DNA from: Lethocerus indicus
Lineage: Eukaryota > Arthropoda > Insecta > Hemiptera > Belostomatidae
Reading direction: 5' to 3'
Length of the DNA: 64,000 nucleotides
NCBI GenBank assembly: GCA_019843655.1
Contig: JACDQD010000001.1
Span: 43,468,230 to 43,532,229 of the forward strand
Position 1 is the first letter of the stretch. The number at the start of each line of letters is the position of its first letter. A model generated the notes under the pieces. The model searched no databases, had not been told where the DNA came from, and saw only the letters and a list, made by a program, of their open reading frames with translations. The position numbers and the translations under genes were made by a program. Positions 37,141-48,608 of the stretch are shown here, piece after piece.

Positions 37141-38360
37141 TGTCGTTGTATATATATATATATTAATGTGAAATAAAATACACATTATACCGAACCTCAC
37201 ACACTACACGTACACACACACACTCACATACAAGCTGGAAGGTCTCTCGAAGAAGAGTTTAATCACTTAATAATAAGACTGAGTTTGGCCCTGGACGCAC
37301 GACTGTCCACTAATATATATAGTAATTGATATTAAATAATCGAATTCTCAGTTGGATTGAAGACTGATATGTCACAGGAATATCTTGAGTAAAATATCGC
37401 AATCCCCTTTGGCTAAAAGGGCCGGAATGCATGTATTGACCCACATTTGTATATTGTAAACGATATCCTGTGTACATTTAAAGCGAACGTGTTTACAAAT
37501 TTACACAGAACAGATGGCAAGGGTCCCGCGTGGGGCCTACTCATAATTCAATACCATTTTCTGGACGATATCGCGCTCGTTTCCATTTTCACGTCTCCGA
37601 ATGCCGTGGGCGAGACCCAATTATCTGGCACTTAAAATAGGTCGAATCATGTTTGCGCCCTTAATTATTCATTACCTTTCTTTTATAATGCAAACACCTC
37701 AATCATTAACTCTCTCGATATGTCGGTCATTAGAGAAAATGTTACAGCGACGGATTGAACTTTTATAGGCAGGGATAGACTTATACGATAGTAAGAGTCG
37801 CTCAGCGAATTAACGTTTTTACGAGAAGCGCTCAGATTCGGGATCCTATTTTATGAACAGAAATAAAAGTTACAACTCCAAGTAGCTGGGGCTTAAACCG
37901 ATTAAAACCTAGATCCGAGCCATCCCCTCCCCTCTAAGCCTTAGACCTGTTCAGTTTATTTCTAAATCCTGGGCCGCGAGGTTTAGCCCCTAGAAAATTA
38001 CCTTAAAGCCCTAAGGGAAGAGGGAGGGTGACCCTTACAGGAAAGACCGCTTACCGACAGAAGACAAAAACATCCATTCCGCCCCGAGTTAATTTCAAAT
38101 TATGTGGACCTCGCTTCGAACCGAATATGGACTTCGTAAAATAGTTTCCTGCTATTATTATTATAGCAAATATAAATATAACATTTAGTAATGCAGCTAC
38201 TTAATATGTACGAGAGTACAATTGTGTTACAATGTTAATTGTGTCTTTTCAGATTGGACTGAATCATTTCTCCTAAACGATATAAAGATAATAATAAGAT
38301 AAATAATATCACTAACATCAGGTAGAATCGCGTAATATTTTGGGGAGGACCGCGAGAGAC
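37141..38360. other. Non-coding, no gene recognised
   Basis: Short TA and CA runs at 37,149-37,164 and about 37,205. No gene supported. Confidence 0.4.
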
Positions 38361-38436
38361 CTCCTCTCTCTCTCCCTCTCCCTCTCCCTCTCTCCTCTCC
38401 TCTCCCTCTCCTCTCCTCTCCTCTCCCTCTCCCGCT
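38361..38436. repeat. Polypyrimidine CTCTCC tract
   Basis: About 76 nt of pure C and T on the + strand with one G near the end, built of irregular TCTCC, CTCTC and CTCTCC units. The opposite strand is GA-rich. Confidence 0.95.
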
Positions 38437-38605
38437 CAAATGTCAGTACCCAGCCTATTTTTATAACGGTGTTTGGACTATTTCTAAAACCGCCTATTTT
38501 GGGCTTCTCGCCGTCGTCGATAGCGTTGCCTCTATTGTACTGATTGGGCCGTCGATGCAGCGCCCTGTTATCACAGTACTGCGTTTGCCGTTCATACATT
38601 TATTT
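38437..38605 (+). repeat. Repeat F, copy 1
   Basis: GTCAGTACCCAGCCTATTTT, GGACTATTTCTAAAACC, GCCGTCGATGCAGC, CCTGTTATCACAGTACTGCG and TTTGCCGTTCATAC align in order with 42,797-42,958. No coding seen. Confidence 0.6.
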
Positions 38606-39154
38606 TTACAATGGGTGTTAGTTTCTAGCGCAATGACATAATATACCGTTTCTCAAAGTTGTCTTTCATATTTGTACAGCTCATCGCGTGTGTGAAACAT
38701 ATGATGTTATACTGGGTATTCATGACAAACAGAAAACAAAGCGAAAAATGAGTCAATAGGGAAAAGGTATGGAATTATTTAAGTATGGCATTATACGGAC
38801 ATCATTAACCGTGTTCAGTTAGCCTAATAAAAGTCGAACCCTTTCCCATTTGAATAAGCGAGTTGAGAAATCTGAATGGGAACATACGAGAGACATTAGA
38901 CGGGGGAGACGTTATACCGCGCCTGTTGTATTATTATATCCGAATGATCTTTTACCGATATTACTACGACGAGCCATATCAATATACGGTGGTTGGTCTC
39001 AATCTCTTTTAGCGGACGAATACATCAATCGTATTTCTTATTTTATGGCTCCCCGCACACTTTTTATTATCTCCCTTTTATATATACCGAAGTTTGCTGA
39101 GTGATATCCACTTATCTTTAATTAAATGTGAATCGAATTGAAGATTGTAACATA
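38606..39154. other. Non-coding, no gene recognised
   Basis: No supported gene or repeat. Confidence 0.4.
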
Positions 39155-39173
39155 TGTGTGTGTGTGTGTGTGT
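39155..39173. repeat. (TG)n microsatellite
   Basis: About nine TG units. Confidence 0.9.
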
Positions 39174-39284
39174 ATAATTAACCTAACTAAACCTTATTTT
39201 TTCTTTAAATTATATTAATATTTAATGAACACATTTTGTATAAAGTAATTTAATTTATTAGTATTATACATATTATACTGTAAT

Positions 39285-39289
<5 letters not shown>

Positions 39290-39376
<87 letters not shown>
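39290..39376. repeat. Compound (AT)n microsatellite
   Basis: Two AT runs of about 34 and 43 nt separated by GTATATACTA. Confidence 0.95.
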
Positions 39377-39378
<2 letters not shown>

Positions 39379-40431
39379 GACAAAGGAGTAACCCTCCTCA
39401 GGTAGCGTAAAGGATACGTTCTTTTCAATTCACTTTTATGTCAATATCGGCGACAATTTGGCGGCCCATCAAAGAGGGTATTAACGTGCCCCCCCGAGCA
39501 CCTCGGTTTAGCCATCTCCCTCTCTCTATTGTATTATAATGTATGGAAGAACAAGGACAATAAACACGCAGATAGTTAGGTCTTGAACAATCCGTTAGTT
39601 AGATTAGTCTAGGTTAGGTTGTGCTCCAAAGGATGTGTTAGTATTCAGTACTTAAACACTTCTTTGAGACTTTCTTAACTTGTATCTATACATGGGTATT
39701 AATATATCTATTAGATAGATCAATTTGGAGTAATAAACAATCCACTATTGCCAGTTGAGAGAATACAACCTCTCAAAACGAACACTGGACTGCTTAAAAA
39801 AATAGTTAATCAATAGAAACCCCAATAATTGTTAAGTGTGTGCTATAGGATTCCGGGAGTCATTAAGAGCCTGGGGAGTTCGTACTGAAATGAAGCCGGA
39901 GCTTCCCACTCTCACAGGGGGAGCTAACTTGGTTAAATTTAGAAGCGGTAAAAATAGAACGGACCGCCCGAGGTTCGGATATTATCGGCTTTTCGCCGTC
40001 GTCAGTAGAGGCCCGGTAATGGGAACTATTGCGACAGAATTTAGTCCGTCCGTTTCATTAAATACCTACATTTGGAAGGAAAAAACCTTGCCGGTAAAGG
40101 AAGGTTCTTTTAATTAAGGCATCTCAATTCTCTGCGTTTATACGCTAACTGTTATTTCATTAAATTCTAGACGAGATCCTACGGACGGGGACCAGGCCGT
40201 ATTTGCCGGTCTATATAGTGAGACCTTATTTTCTATTCAAAACTTGATTCAACGTCAGAAGGAAAGCCGGTTGTTGGATTTTATAACTGCGTATTCATTT
40301 TAACAAAATAAAAATCATCTTTGGGAATATCTCTATCTCTCCTCTATCGCTTAAAGCAGTGGTCTTCAAACGTTGTCGATTCGTGGAACCCTTAGAACTA
40401 CAAGGTTTTTCGGGGAAACCTAAGGATATAC
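39377..40431. other. Non-coding, no gene recognised
   Basis: A 93-codon frame at 39,836-40,117 has no recognisable domain. No other structure. Confidence 0.4.
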
Positions 40432-40640
40432 TAGTTTAGAATACCTGTTTTGTGGTCTGTGACGGGTCGGAATACCGTAGATTTCGTGTGTTTCTGACTT
40501 TTCTCGCTGGTTTGGTCTTCTGCTAGACCGGTTTCGGCTGCTCGCCACCTTCAGTAGCGGTGTTAGTCACTTTGGTACTTTTGATGTTTTTTGGGCATCC
40601 TCTCTTCACTGTCACTGTCACTTGTACTGAGACAGGTTAA
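40432..40640 (+). mobile_element. Family A element, longest one-ended copy
   Basis: AGTTTAGAATACCTG, the end motif TTTTGTGGTCTGTGACGGGT, then GATTTCGTGTGTTTCTGAC, GCTAGACCGGTTTCGGCTGC, CGCCACCTTCAGTAGCGGTG, GTCACTTTGGTACTTTTGAT and CACTGTCACTGTCACTTGTA. The copy at 58,225-58,398 shows the matching opposite end. Confidence 0.8.
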
Positions 40641-42796
40641 TCGACCTTATTTTTTGTCGGATTATCGGTCAAATATATATTTGATCACTCAACTGGTTGC
40701 AACTATTACGTTATGACTTCCAAATATATGACAGGAAACCTATCTGGTATTGTGTATTTACGATCATAAAAGATTTGCAAGTGCACCCAACGAACTTTAG
40801 TTAAGTTGATAAAGTTAGTTTTCAATAAAGTTAGTTTTTCTGAAGTGAATGAAAAATCGCAATTAATTTATCACCGTCCAAGAAAAATATAAGCCCCGAA
40901 TATAAGTCGCGAATTTTAGAAAAATCCCCGGTACTTAGCGTCCGCGTGCCCACAAGTGTGCTGAAACGAGCCACTTCGATAACCCGGGGACATGACAAGC
41001 AAATATTGAACAGAATTTTTTATCGAGGGTGTAGAGTATAATGCCTTCGCTCATTGAATTTCAAATTTGGGAGACATATAAAGGACACACGTGGCCGAGA
41101 CTGGATAACGGTCGAGTCTTTTATCCATCTGCACATTTGAAATCGAACTAGCGGAAGCAATTTACAGCGAGGTGTATGTAATAGTTTTCCTCATAGACGA
41201 CTCGTTTACATCAACGCCCCAAAGGTAGCCGCAATAACATAAGAGTCTATTACATGAGGGTACCCCGAGATAACAGTCGATTAGTAATAATGGGCGACTG
41301 AAATATTATGAGTATACCGGAGATAGTTCTTTTAATCGCCTTGAGGGTAAATCGACGAACCGAAAATTCGGTTTCCCGGGGCGAACTGAATTTCGTCGGT
41401 TGTGGGACCCCCGAATGACAAACCCGATTTGAATATTTATTGTCATGGACCCGCTAAAAGGAGGCGACCGAAGAGAAATAGCGGATAGGGGACGTGTATT
41501 GGGCAAGTAATAGATTAAAAAATGAGCCCATCCCGCCCGCCACATTTATTTTCTCCGATCGATTCCCAGCTTCTAGACTATTTCGGCTTCTAATCTACCA
41601 TTGGCAAAGAATTTGTATGGATATTGTAATCTACCATAATTTCTCGCGGCCCTCCAGCCCTCCTCATATCCTCAGCCTCAGCGGGAACCGAACCTCGGAG
41701 TTTTTGTAGAAATATTTACAGTATTAAGAGTAATTGGGTAACACTACAGTGCACTAGATTTTGATTGAATAATCGGCGATAAAAACAAACAGAAAACACT
41801 GTTTAAATTAAAGTAATAAATACCGAAGCTCGCACACTGGACTGATGCCCGTCACTTGAGACGCGCATTAAAGGGAAACCCGATCTCAGTGTGCTGAAAC
41901 AGGGCTCGGTCAATAGTTTCCAATAGTTTTTATCTCATATAATTTGTTTACAAAATACACGTTATGTTCGCTTTATAATTGTGGCCTTTCAAGAAGAATG
42001 GTGCTAATTATTAAGAACGAACTATCAGTTACGGAACAAGTTCAAAAAACTCTTGAAACGTTGAAATTGGTGATGAAAATAATGTTACAAATCTCCATGT
42101 AACGAACGAAAATCTTGCGTCCACTTGTTTCGTACTGTTCTTATCGAGGCTGTTCTGTCGCGGCTACAGCTGGTAGGCAAGTTTATTTTTCTGTTCTAAA
42201 ATATCGGGTCGACGAATAGGCCGAATCGGGCTTGGGGCGAACGGGCCAGGGGAAATAGGAGCGAAGGCGCAGACAATAAAACAGAAAAGCGCAGAAAAGG
42301 GCGAGAGCAAATGAGATACAGCTCCGGGTCCGAGGGCGTAAACCCCTCCGGGGCCCGAGTTAAAAACAAAGGAGGTATTTCTCGTAACGGGTTTCAATAA
42401 GTGCAGCGGGAGCTTCGGTCCCACTTTGTCTGGATATATGTCTCTTTCTAAATTTCCTTTTATTAGAGCGGCAACTCTTCCCCGCCTACAACGTCCCCGC
42501 CATTCGCGTTCAGATGATCCTATTCCGAACTAGGGCGCGGATAAATAGTTCACGGTCCGCTGAGCTATGCTAAACGGAGGTTAACCCGTGCCCAGCCAGT
42601 CGGGATTCCCTTTACCGCATTATTCACCGCTCCGTTATATTCGGGGTTGAAGGTATTTGCGAGAGCTTTGCACGTTTTCTGTCTCCGGCCGTCCGGCCCT
42701 CAGCCATTTCGCCACCATCGTTTGGATTCAATTAGCGTCAACACTCATCGGCAAAACACTAGTCCGGCTTTGTCTGATACGTGCAGAGTTTCTTCT
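40641..42796. other. Non-coding, no gene recognised
   Basis: No supported gene. Frames at 41,306-41,709 and 42,164-42,424 lie on both strands with no family features. Confidence 0.4.
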
Positions 42797-42958
42797 TCGT
42801 TCGTCAAACGTCAGAACCCAGCCTATTTTTAAAAAGGTCTAAACAAATATTCGTATCTGTTCGGACGATTTCTAAGCCCAATAATGAGGCTGTCGATGCG
42901 ACAACCTGTTACCACTGAACTGTGTTTACCGTACACGCTTTTTGTAGCAATAAAACGT
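42797..42958 (+). repeat. Repeat F, copy 2
   Basis: GTCAGAACCCAGCCTATTTT, GGACGATTTCTAAGCCC, GGCTGTCGATGCGACAACCT, GTTACCACTGAACTG and TTTGTAGCAATAAAACG. Its end resembles the short fragments at 13,965-13,998 and 23,757-23,792. Confidence 0.6.
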
Positions 42959-44599
42959 GTCCAACGTGGCGTCGTTACTTCTTCGGCGAGCATTTCGCGG
43001 AAAGGGTTTTTATCTCATGAATTAAGGGGGTCCTCCCACCTTCGGTATGCCAAAGGCTCGGAAACACGGAAAAGTGTTCTTAACGAAGATACGCGCGCGG
43101 CGGGAATGCGAGGGCGAAGACATAATTTAGTTCGACCATTCATTTTTAAGAACCGGTCGTCTGAGCGTATCGAGAGCAAAACTTTAACGCCTCCTCCCGG
43201 GCGAGAGAATTATCTAAAAAACCGGGCTATCGGCACTTGTCGCTACACTGTCATTGTCCCAAACGTGACGTTCGGACAATTCGGAGGAAGGGGTTTTTTC
43301 CCCCCGACGATCCACTATCTGCGGACATGTGGATTAATGTTTTCTCCCGTCATGGTTCCTCCAACCGTCCGTCGGCGCGATCGCCCCACGGGATGCGGTG
43401 GTTTGCACAGAAACGAGAGAATTTGTCCCCGAAAAAAATCCGGGGGGAAAAACCAATGCCCACGATGAAGAAGAGTGTGATGAATAGGAATGAATCCGTG
43501 AGCTAGCATGAGTCCTTGATTAACGGGAATAAATTAGTTCAAAATTTAAAAGAACAAAACTGTCACAAATGCCACCCCGGAAAAAACTGTCCAAAACTCG
43601 CAAAATGCTTAAAATAACGAAGCAATATAATCCAACATTCGCCATAGGTACCACGGCTACGAAGTGCGCCGAAAAATAGAAACCGGTTTAATTATCGTTT
43701 TTTATGGGAGAAAGTAATAACGAATAAAGAGCGCTAACTTAAAATTGAGGCGCTTAATCAAATACGTAATCAAGGGCACGTTAATAATTCACTCTCGCCG
43801 GATGCAGTTTTACTCCGGGAAACCTTTTAAAGGGAAAAGCCGCGAGCTTCGACCTTATAAAAGCCGGTTAGATGGGAGGCGATAAAGCGACGAACCGGAG
43901 GAAAACAAAATCGAGGAAGGGCTCAAACGGCGAGAATACGTCGTAGAGGGGCCCGTTCCCGTGCGGCATCCAATATGCATCCCGAGGAGCCGGGAGCAAT
44001 CCGTTTCCCGCGTTTGATTATTTAAATTAATTTCTTAGAGTGCGTCCCGTCCCACGGGATCATGTTCTCCCCCGGGGCAGCTCCTCACCGCTCGATTCTA
44101 ATCGTTTCAAAACCCCGGGCAATTTTTCGGCCCCCCTCCACCCCTCACCTTCTTGCTATATGTTTTGTGACGCCCCGATAGCGCAAATACTTGCCAAGTG
44201 GGGGAGATTTATCGCCTAAAAATAGGTAGCGAATTCGCGGAGACTGCTGTCAAGTGCAGAATGGTACGCCCCCTTCCCGACTTTATCGCCTCTTCTTAAC
44301 CGTACTTTAGATTTAAACCTGTCGACTGATTCAACGAGCTAAATTGTTTCTTCGTCGTCGGCTGATTCTCGCCTCCCCGCGAATCTTTCTTAGGGCTACA
44401 TTTCTTCGTTTCGGATCAAAACAATTTCACTGTTACTGCCATTTGTAATTAGAATATTAGCATATTCTATCCAAAACTAATTTGGCGCCCATCATAAAAT
44501 AAAAATAGTCTAGATATTAGACCCACTGGATGCACAGAAAGGAGCGAACCATGAGGAAAAATATGAGAAAAATAGAATGGACCGACGAACTATAATCTA
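42959..44599. other. GC-richer non-coding DNA with an unexplained open frame
   Basis: A 194-codon + strand frame (42,884-43,468) starts inside repeat F and is Arg-, Pro- and Ser-rich with no domain. I do not call it a gene. 43,440-43,600 has the CCCACGATGAAGAAG and TCACAAATGCCACCCCGG words of repeat C. A CTTATAAAAG box at 43,854 has no supporting downstream evidence. Confidence 0.4.
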
Positions 44600-44770
44600 A
44601 ATCGAATTAAAGAATAGACAGCCCGGCGAATAACCCCTTACCGTATTACGAGACGACGAGAAATGCCAACAATGCAACGAACACCTGACAACAGATATCA
44701 TCCTAACTTCAAGCAGAATATATGATAAAGATAGTGAGATAATAAAGGGAAAACACTACCGACAATTCAA
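44600..44770 (+). pseudogene. Possible LINE RNase H / zinc-finger C-terminal relic
   Basis: The + strand reads a segment with CQQCNEHLTTDIILTS followed by DKDSEIIK. It resembles the C-x2-C ... L-T-x-x-H-I-L-x-x-C ... R block at the C-terminus of RNase H-bearing LINEs, with the His and last Cys changed. It is short and degraded, so a chance match is possible. Confidence 0.35.
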
Positions 44771-46854
44771 GTTACGGTAGCGGAAACCTTCGCTCAATTA
44801 CCGTATTTCTCTATTATTTCGGTTTCCACCGATTGGGCAACCAACCGTCAGTGATAGAGTGTGTTGGTATCGCTATGTCAAGAGAACATTTACTAGCGGG
44901 CATCCCACAACGAGAGAATTACAAGAGGCTCGGGCGAAAGGGGATAAATTTCATTTCCGCCGCGTCCCACGGCTCAGGGGAGCCTCCGCCCGCACTACGC
45001 GTTCAGATATTATTTCTGTTACGAGTTCAGAAAGCTCAGTTTTCGCTTTTATATATCAGTATTACTCCAAAGTGAAATCACTTTTTAACGTGAGAAAAAT
45101 TCGTTGCCTCGAGTTAAGTAAAATAAACCCCAATCTCGGTTAGAGTCAAGAGATTTATAACGACAATATTTTTACTGGAACCGAGTTTCGGTTCCTCGAT
45201 ACGTATTACTCACAGGAGAGCTACCGGGGACGCAGAGAAGCCAAAGCCGATTGGAAACAGAAATTCCTGAAAATAATTAGTTGGCCGTGTCTCCAAATGA
45301 CTTTCTAACTAAAGACCCGTTCAAAAGTCAACTGAAGTAGAAGTCCATAGTATAAAATTGATACATAAATGATATAACAGTACAAATAAAAGTGTGGCTT
45401 GTATTAATTTATTCACAGATTTTATACTTCCTGTACACCTTTCTCGTATTACCGAAGGAAATTCTCATCGACTGCATCGTTAAGCTGTGAATAAATGATT
45501 CAATGAAATCACGAAGGGTATTTCAAATACATCTTAGGCTCGAGATGGCAATGTGATATTAAAAATTTAAGATCATATTTTTAATCTTTACTGACATTTA
45601 AGCCCTACTTGCCTGACTTAACCGATGATCCATACACGGTAGAAACCCAACTGAGCGAGTATGGTCGAAATAAACGAGGGGAAAATATCAGAACGTGAAA
45701 CGATTTCAACCGGAAATTGAAAGCTAAGCACCGAATAAAATGTTGGGGAGGAGTACTTAATACCCTGGCGTAATTTGGTTCTTTAGTTTGTTTAAGTGCT
45801 TACATCGATTTCTGAAGACGGTTTTTTCTTTGTTCCTCCCACCCCTCCCCAATGGTTACTCTCGGAGTGTCCGTTCAATATCGCCGATTAGACACTGGCG
45901 GATGACTTACTAAGCTCGATCACACTCCGGGGCTTCATTCATCTCCCGGATAATGGCCTTCTCTTATAAATGTCAATAAAATAACCTCAAACAAATACGA
46001 TATTTGATGCGTCATATTGTTGGTACAACAACGTTTCACCAACCTTATATTTCCTAGAATTAATACTGTCTACAGATTACTAGAATGACCGATAGAACTA
46101 TACAAATTAAAAGATGATTATTACTCCATCCAATAATTTTGTGCAAACTAATATCTTATTCGGTGTCCGGAAATTAATTGTCAATACTTCGTGAGCGCGT
46201 AAGGATCGAAAAACAATTTGATCGTTTGGCGAAAGGAGATATGCTCGTTTTGGAAAATATCTGAAAATCAGTCGAGTAAGATAAAAACTGTGTAATTCAA
46301 TCCACGGCATATTAGTGTGACAAATCCATTTGAAAGCGTCTGATAAATAGCTGATGGAATTTGTAAAATGGCAGCAATGTAAACATAAACAACTATGTCT
46401 AAAACTATGTAAGTTATTAGATTTATGAAATTAACCGCATTAAAACCACCGTTCCTGTTATTGAATAGCCTTATTAATTTATTTCCAATAGAAACCATTC
46501 GATTCCTTTAAGGCCGGATTTTTTAAGTTTCGCCAACGAAAATAACCTCTGTAATATTAAGGCGACGCAGAAAAAAAAGTGTCGTTGAATAAATCACAGA
46601 ATATATATCCTCTTTTTACTAACTTTAAACAAGCGGAGCGTAAGAGAAAAGAGAGAGCTTGGCTGCGGACCGATGTACTTTGATGTTTCTCCAGTGATGA
46701 GCCTGCCTTATCGAGTTTATTTCGGCCGTAAATTTAATATCGAATTTTCTTTTTTTGTGTGGAAGCATTTCGCCATATAATACATGTTGCACCTTCAATT
46801 CGAATTTGAAAATTGAGAGAAATTTGACTGGACTCAAGGTTTTACGATTGATGG
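44771..46854. other. Non-coding, no gene recognised
   Basis: Nothing supportable beyond short frames. Confidence 0.4.
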
Positions 46855-46900
46855 AAATCGCTATCTTCAGTAGATCAGTGAAGCATGTAGGCTGCTAACA
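46855..46900 (+). repeat. Short family A fragment
   Basis: CGCTATCTTCAGTAGATCAG and GAAGCATGTAGGCTGCT resemble the core of family A (TCTTCAGTAGC, GGATGCATGTAGGCC). Confidence 0.35.
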
Positions 46901-47029
46901 ATAAAAACACGATACTGGAGATATCCAGAAGCAGAATCCGGTCATGAAAAGGACCGCGTGGGTGATGCTCATCTTGTTATTTAAAATACATTGTCTTCTT
47001 TTAAATTATGGTCTGAACTAATTTATTTT

Positions 47030-47310
47030 ATCGCGGGCTCATTCCTGCCGTCGGTTCCTCCCAGCGAATATCTTCGATAGGAATACTTTCCCCCCATCCT
47101 TTTCCGCCACGCGGTGGCGTTCTCGTCCTCTACAGACTCTAATATAAACCTCGTGTTCATCTACTAGTTGAACTGACATTAAATATTTTTATTACAATAT
47201 TTTTCCTACTAGAATGCTGTGTCATTGACTTTATATTTTTACTTTCTCCACTCCAGTTTGAGTAAGCAATGGCAAAAATGAGCCCACGATGGATAGGAAT
47301 AAATGAGAAC
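47030..47310 (+). repeat. Repeat C fragment
   Basis: GCGGGCTCATTCCTGCCGTC, GGTTCCTCCCAGCGAATATC, TTTTCCGCCACGCGGTGGCG and, after a gap, GAGCCCACGATGGATAGGAA. The order matches 15,455-15,835 with insertions. Confidence 0.35.
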
Positions 47311-48390
47311 AGATTTCAGTGTTAGATTAGGTTAGGATATTGAGTAGTAAAGAAAATTTACTAAAAATAAAAAACTCTCCACTTGAGGATTATTTTCGAG
47401 GAGGTTAGTCGTACTCATTTTACAACCAATTTCAATTACGAGTCCCAACTCTAGGACATTCACCGGAAGGCATTGTTCGAGGTTCTGCAGCACCCGATGC
47501 ATACTCCTCGTATGTTTCAGTTTATGTGTACGTGCTTCATTTAAACAACGTGATCGCCTATTTTTAAGTGGGGCGAATAGGAGGAGGTCCGAGTCTGGCT
47601 TCTGGGCTCACGTGTCCCCACCACCTCCGCTTCGATTTTTCTCTCCCCCCACCCATAAACATCGGTATTTTCACGAAACCGGACCGGTTTTTCACACGCT
47701 TTTCCGCACTTAAACCTCCCGGCGGATAATTACGACGAATGGAACTGAGAGGGGAGAAGAAACGCGGCTCAAAAAGTCGCAGGGGCGTAAAGCGTAGGAG
47801 TCGTAAACCCTCTAGTGCCCCGAAGTACTCGGCAGGCACGTAATCCTCAATTGAATCGCCTGGAGTTTACGGAAGCTTATCGGAGCATTGTCTTGTCTCC
47901 CATTTTAGACATTTATATTACCCTGACTCGAGGGCGAGTTTAATGTTTACGCCATTATTCGCGATACTGTCAAACGAAATTTGGATACCTCGTTCGTCGG
48001 GAAGGTTCAAAGCCTCGACGAAGCTGGTACCGAAGAGGGCTACCGACAATGGCCGGGATCCACAGCAGTTCTACCTCTAGATAACGCGAAGGAATGATCC
48101 TCCAAACCGGTACTTAAAAAAAATCGACACTCCTACATATTTTGCGTTATGGGCAGTAGCAGACCTGACGGGCTTTCTCAATGTGGCATGAGCGAGTGGG
48201 GTGAGCGTGCTTCAAAATTATTTTACGACTAAACTTTTCTTCCTAAACTCGAATATGGAATCTTCGTAAAGACGAATGCCTGGTTTGAATTCCTTCTTAT
48301 CGATATTTTTTTACAGAGGTAAATGTGAGCCCGCCCCGCCAACCCGAAGCCAGGAGTTAATATTTCATTCGATTGTTTTTGTGTCCGCAG
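47311..48390. other. Sequence upstream of CngL exon 1, no exon recognised
   Basis: No further coding exon could be placed. The last 20 nt form a good acceptor (T-rich tract ending GTGTCCGCAG at 48,381-48,390), so at least one more exon, coding or 5' UTR, must lie upstream. Confidence 0.5.
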
Positions 48391-48608
48391 GGAGAGGGCG
48401 GGATGATTGTGGAGAAGAGGATAGGGGACGATAAGGTGGGGGGGCTTCCGCCGGCGGCAACGTCTCCGGGCCAACTGCCCTCTTCTGCGTTCCCGCCCCC
48501 AATCCTTGTCCCACTTCCCGCCTCCTCGCCCCTTCCCGTCCCAAACCCCCTGCCGACCCCGACCCCACTCAAGCACACTGACAGCACCACCTCTTCGCCG
48601 GGACACAG
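48391..48608 (+). CDS. CngL exon 1 of this window (N-terminal, Pro-rich)
   Basis: Acceptor GTGTCCGCAG, donor CACAG|GTCAGT. It enters in phase 0 and leaves two bases (AG) that the first base of the next exon completes to AGA. It encodes 72 residues rich in Pro, Gly and Ser (GGLPPAATSPGQLPSS, then a PLPVPNPLPTPTPL run), likely disordered cytosolic N-terminus. ATG 48,403 could be the initiator if the upstream exon is 5' UTR. The Pro-rich part is poorly conserved in this family. The exon is supported by both splice sites and by the phase match with the strongly conserved exon 2. Confidence 0.75.

Noticed and set aside
42884..43468. 194-codon open frame on the + strand
   Set aside because: It begins inside repeat F, is Arg/Pro/Ser-biased with no domain or splice context, overlaps frames on the opposite strand, and lies in a GC-richer stretch where long chance frames are expected.
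43854..43863. CTTATAAAAG as a TATA box for CngL
   Set aside because: It is 4.5 kb from the first recognised exon, with no initiator-like sequence or exon beside it. In AT-rich DNA such words are common.
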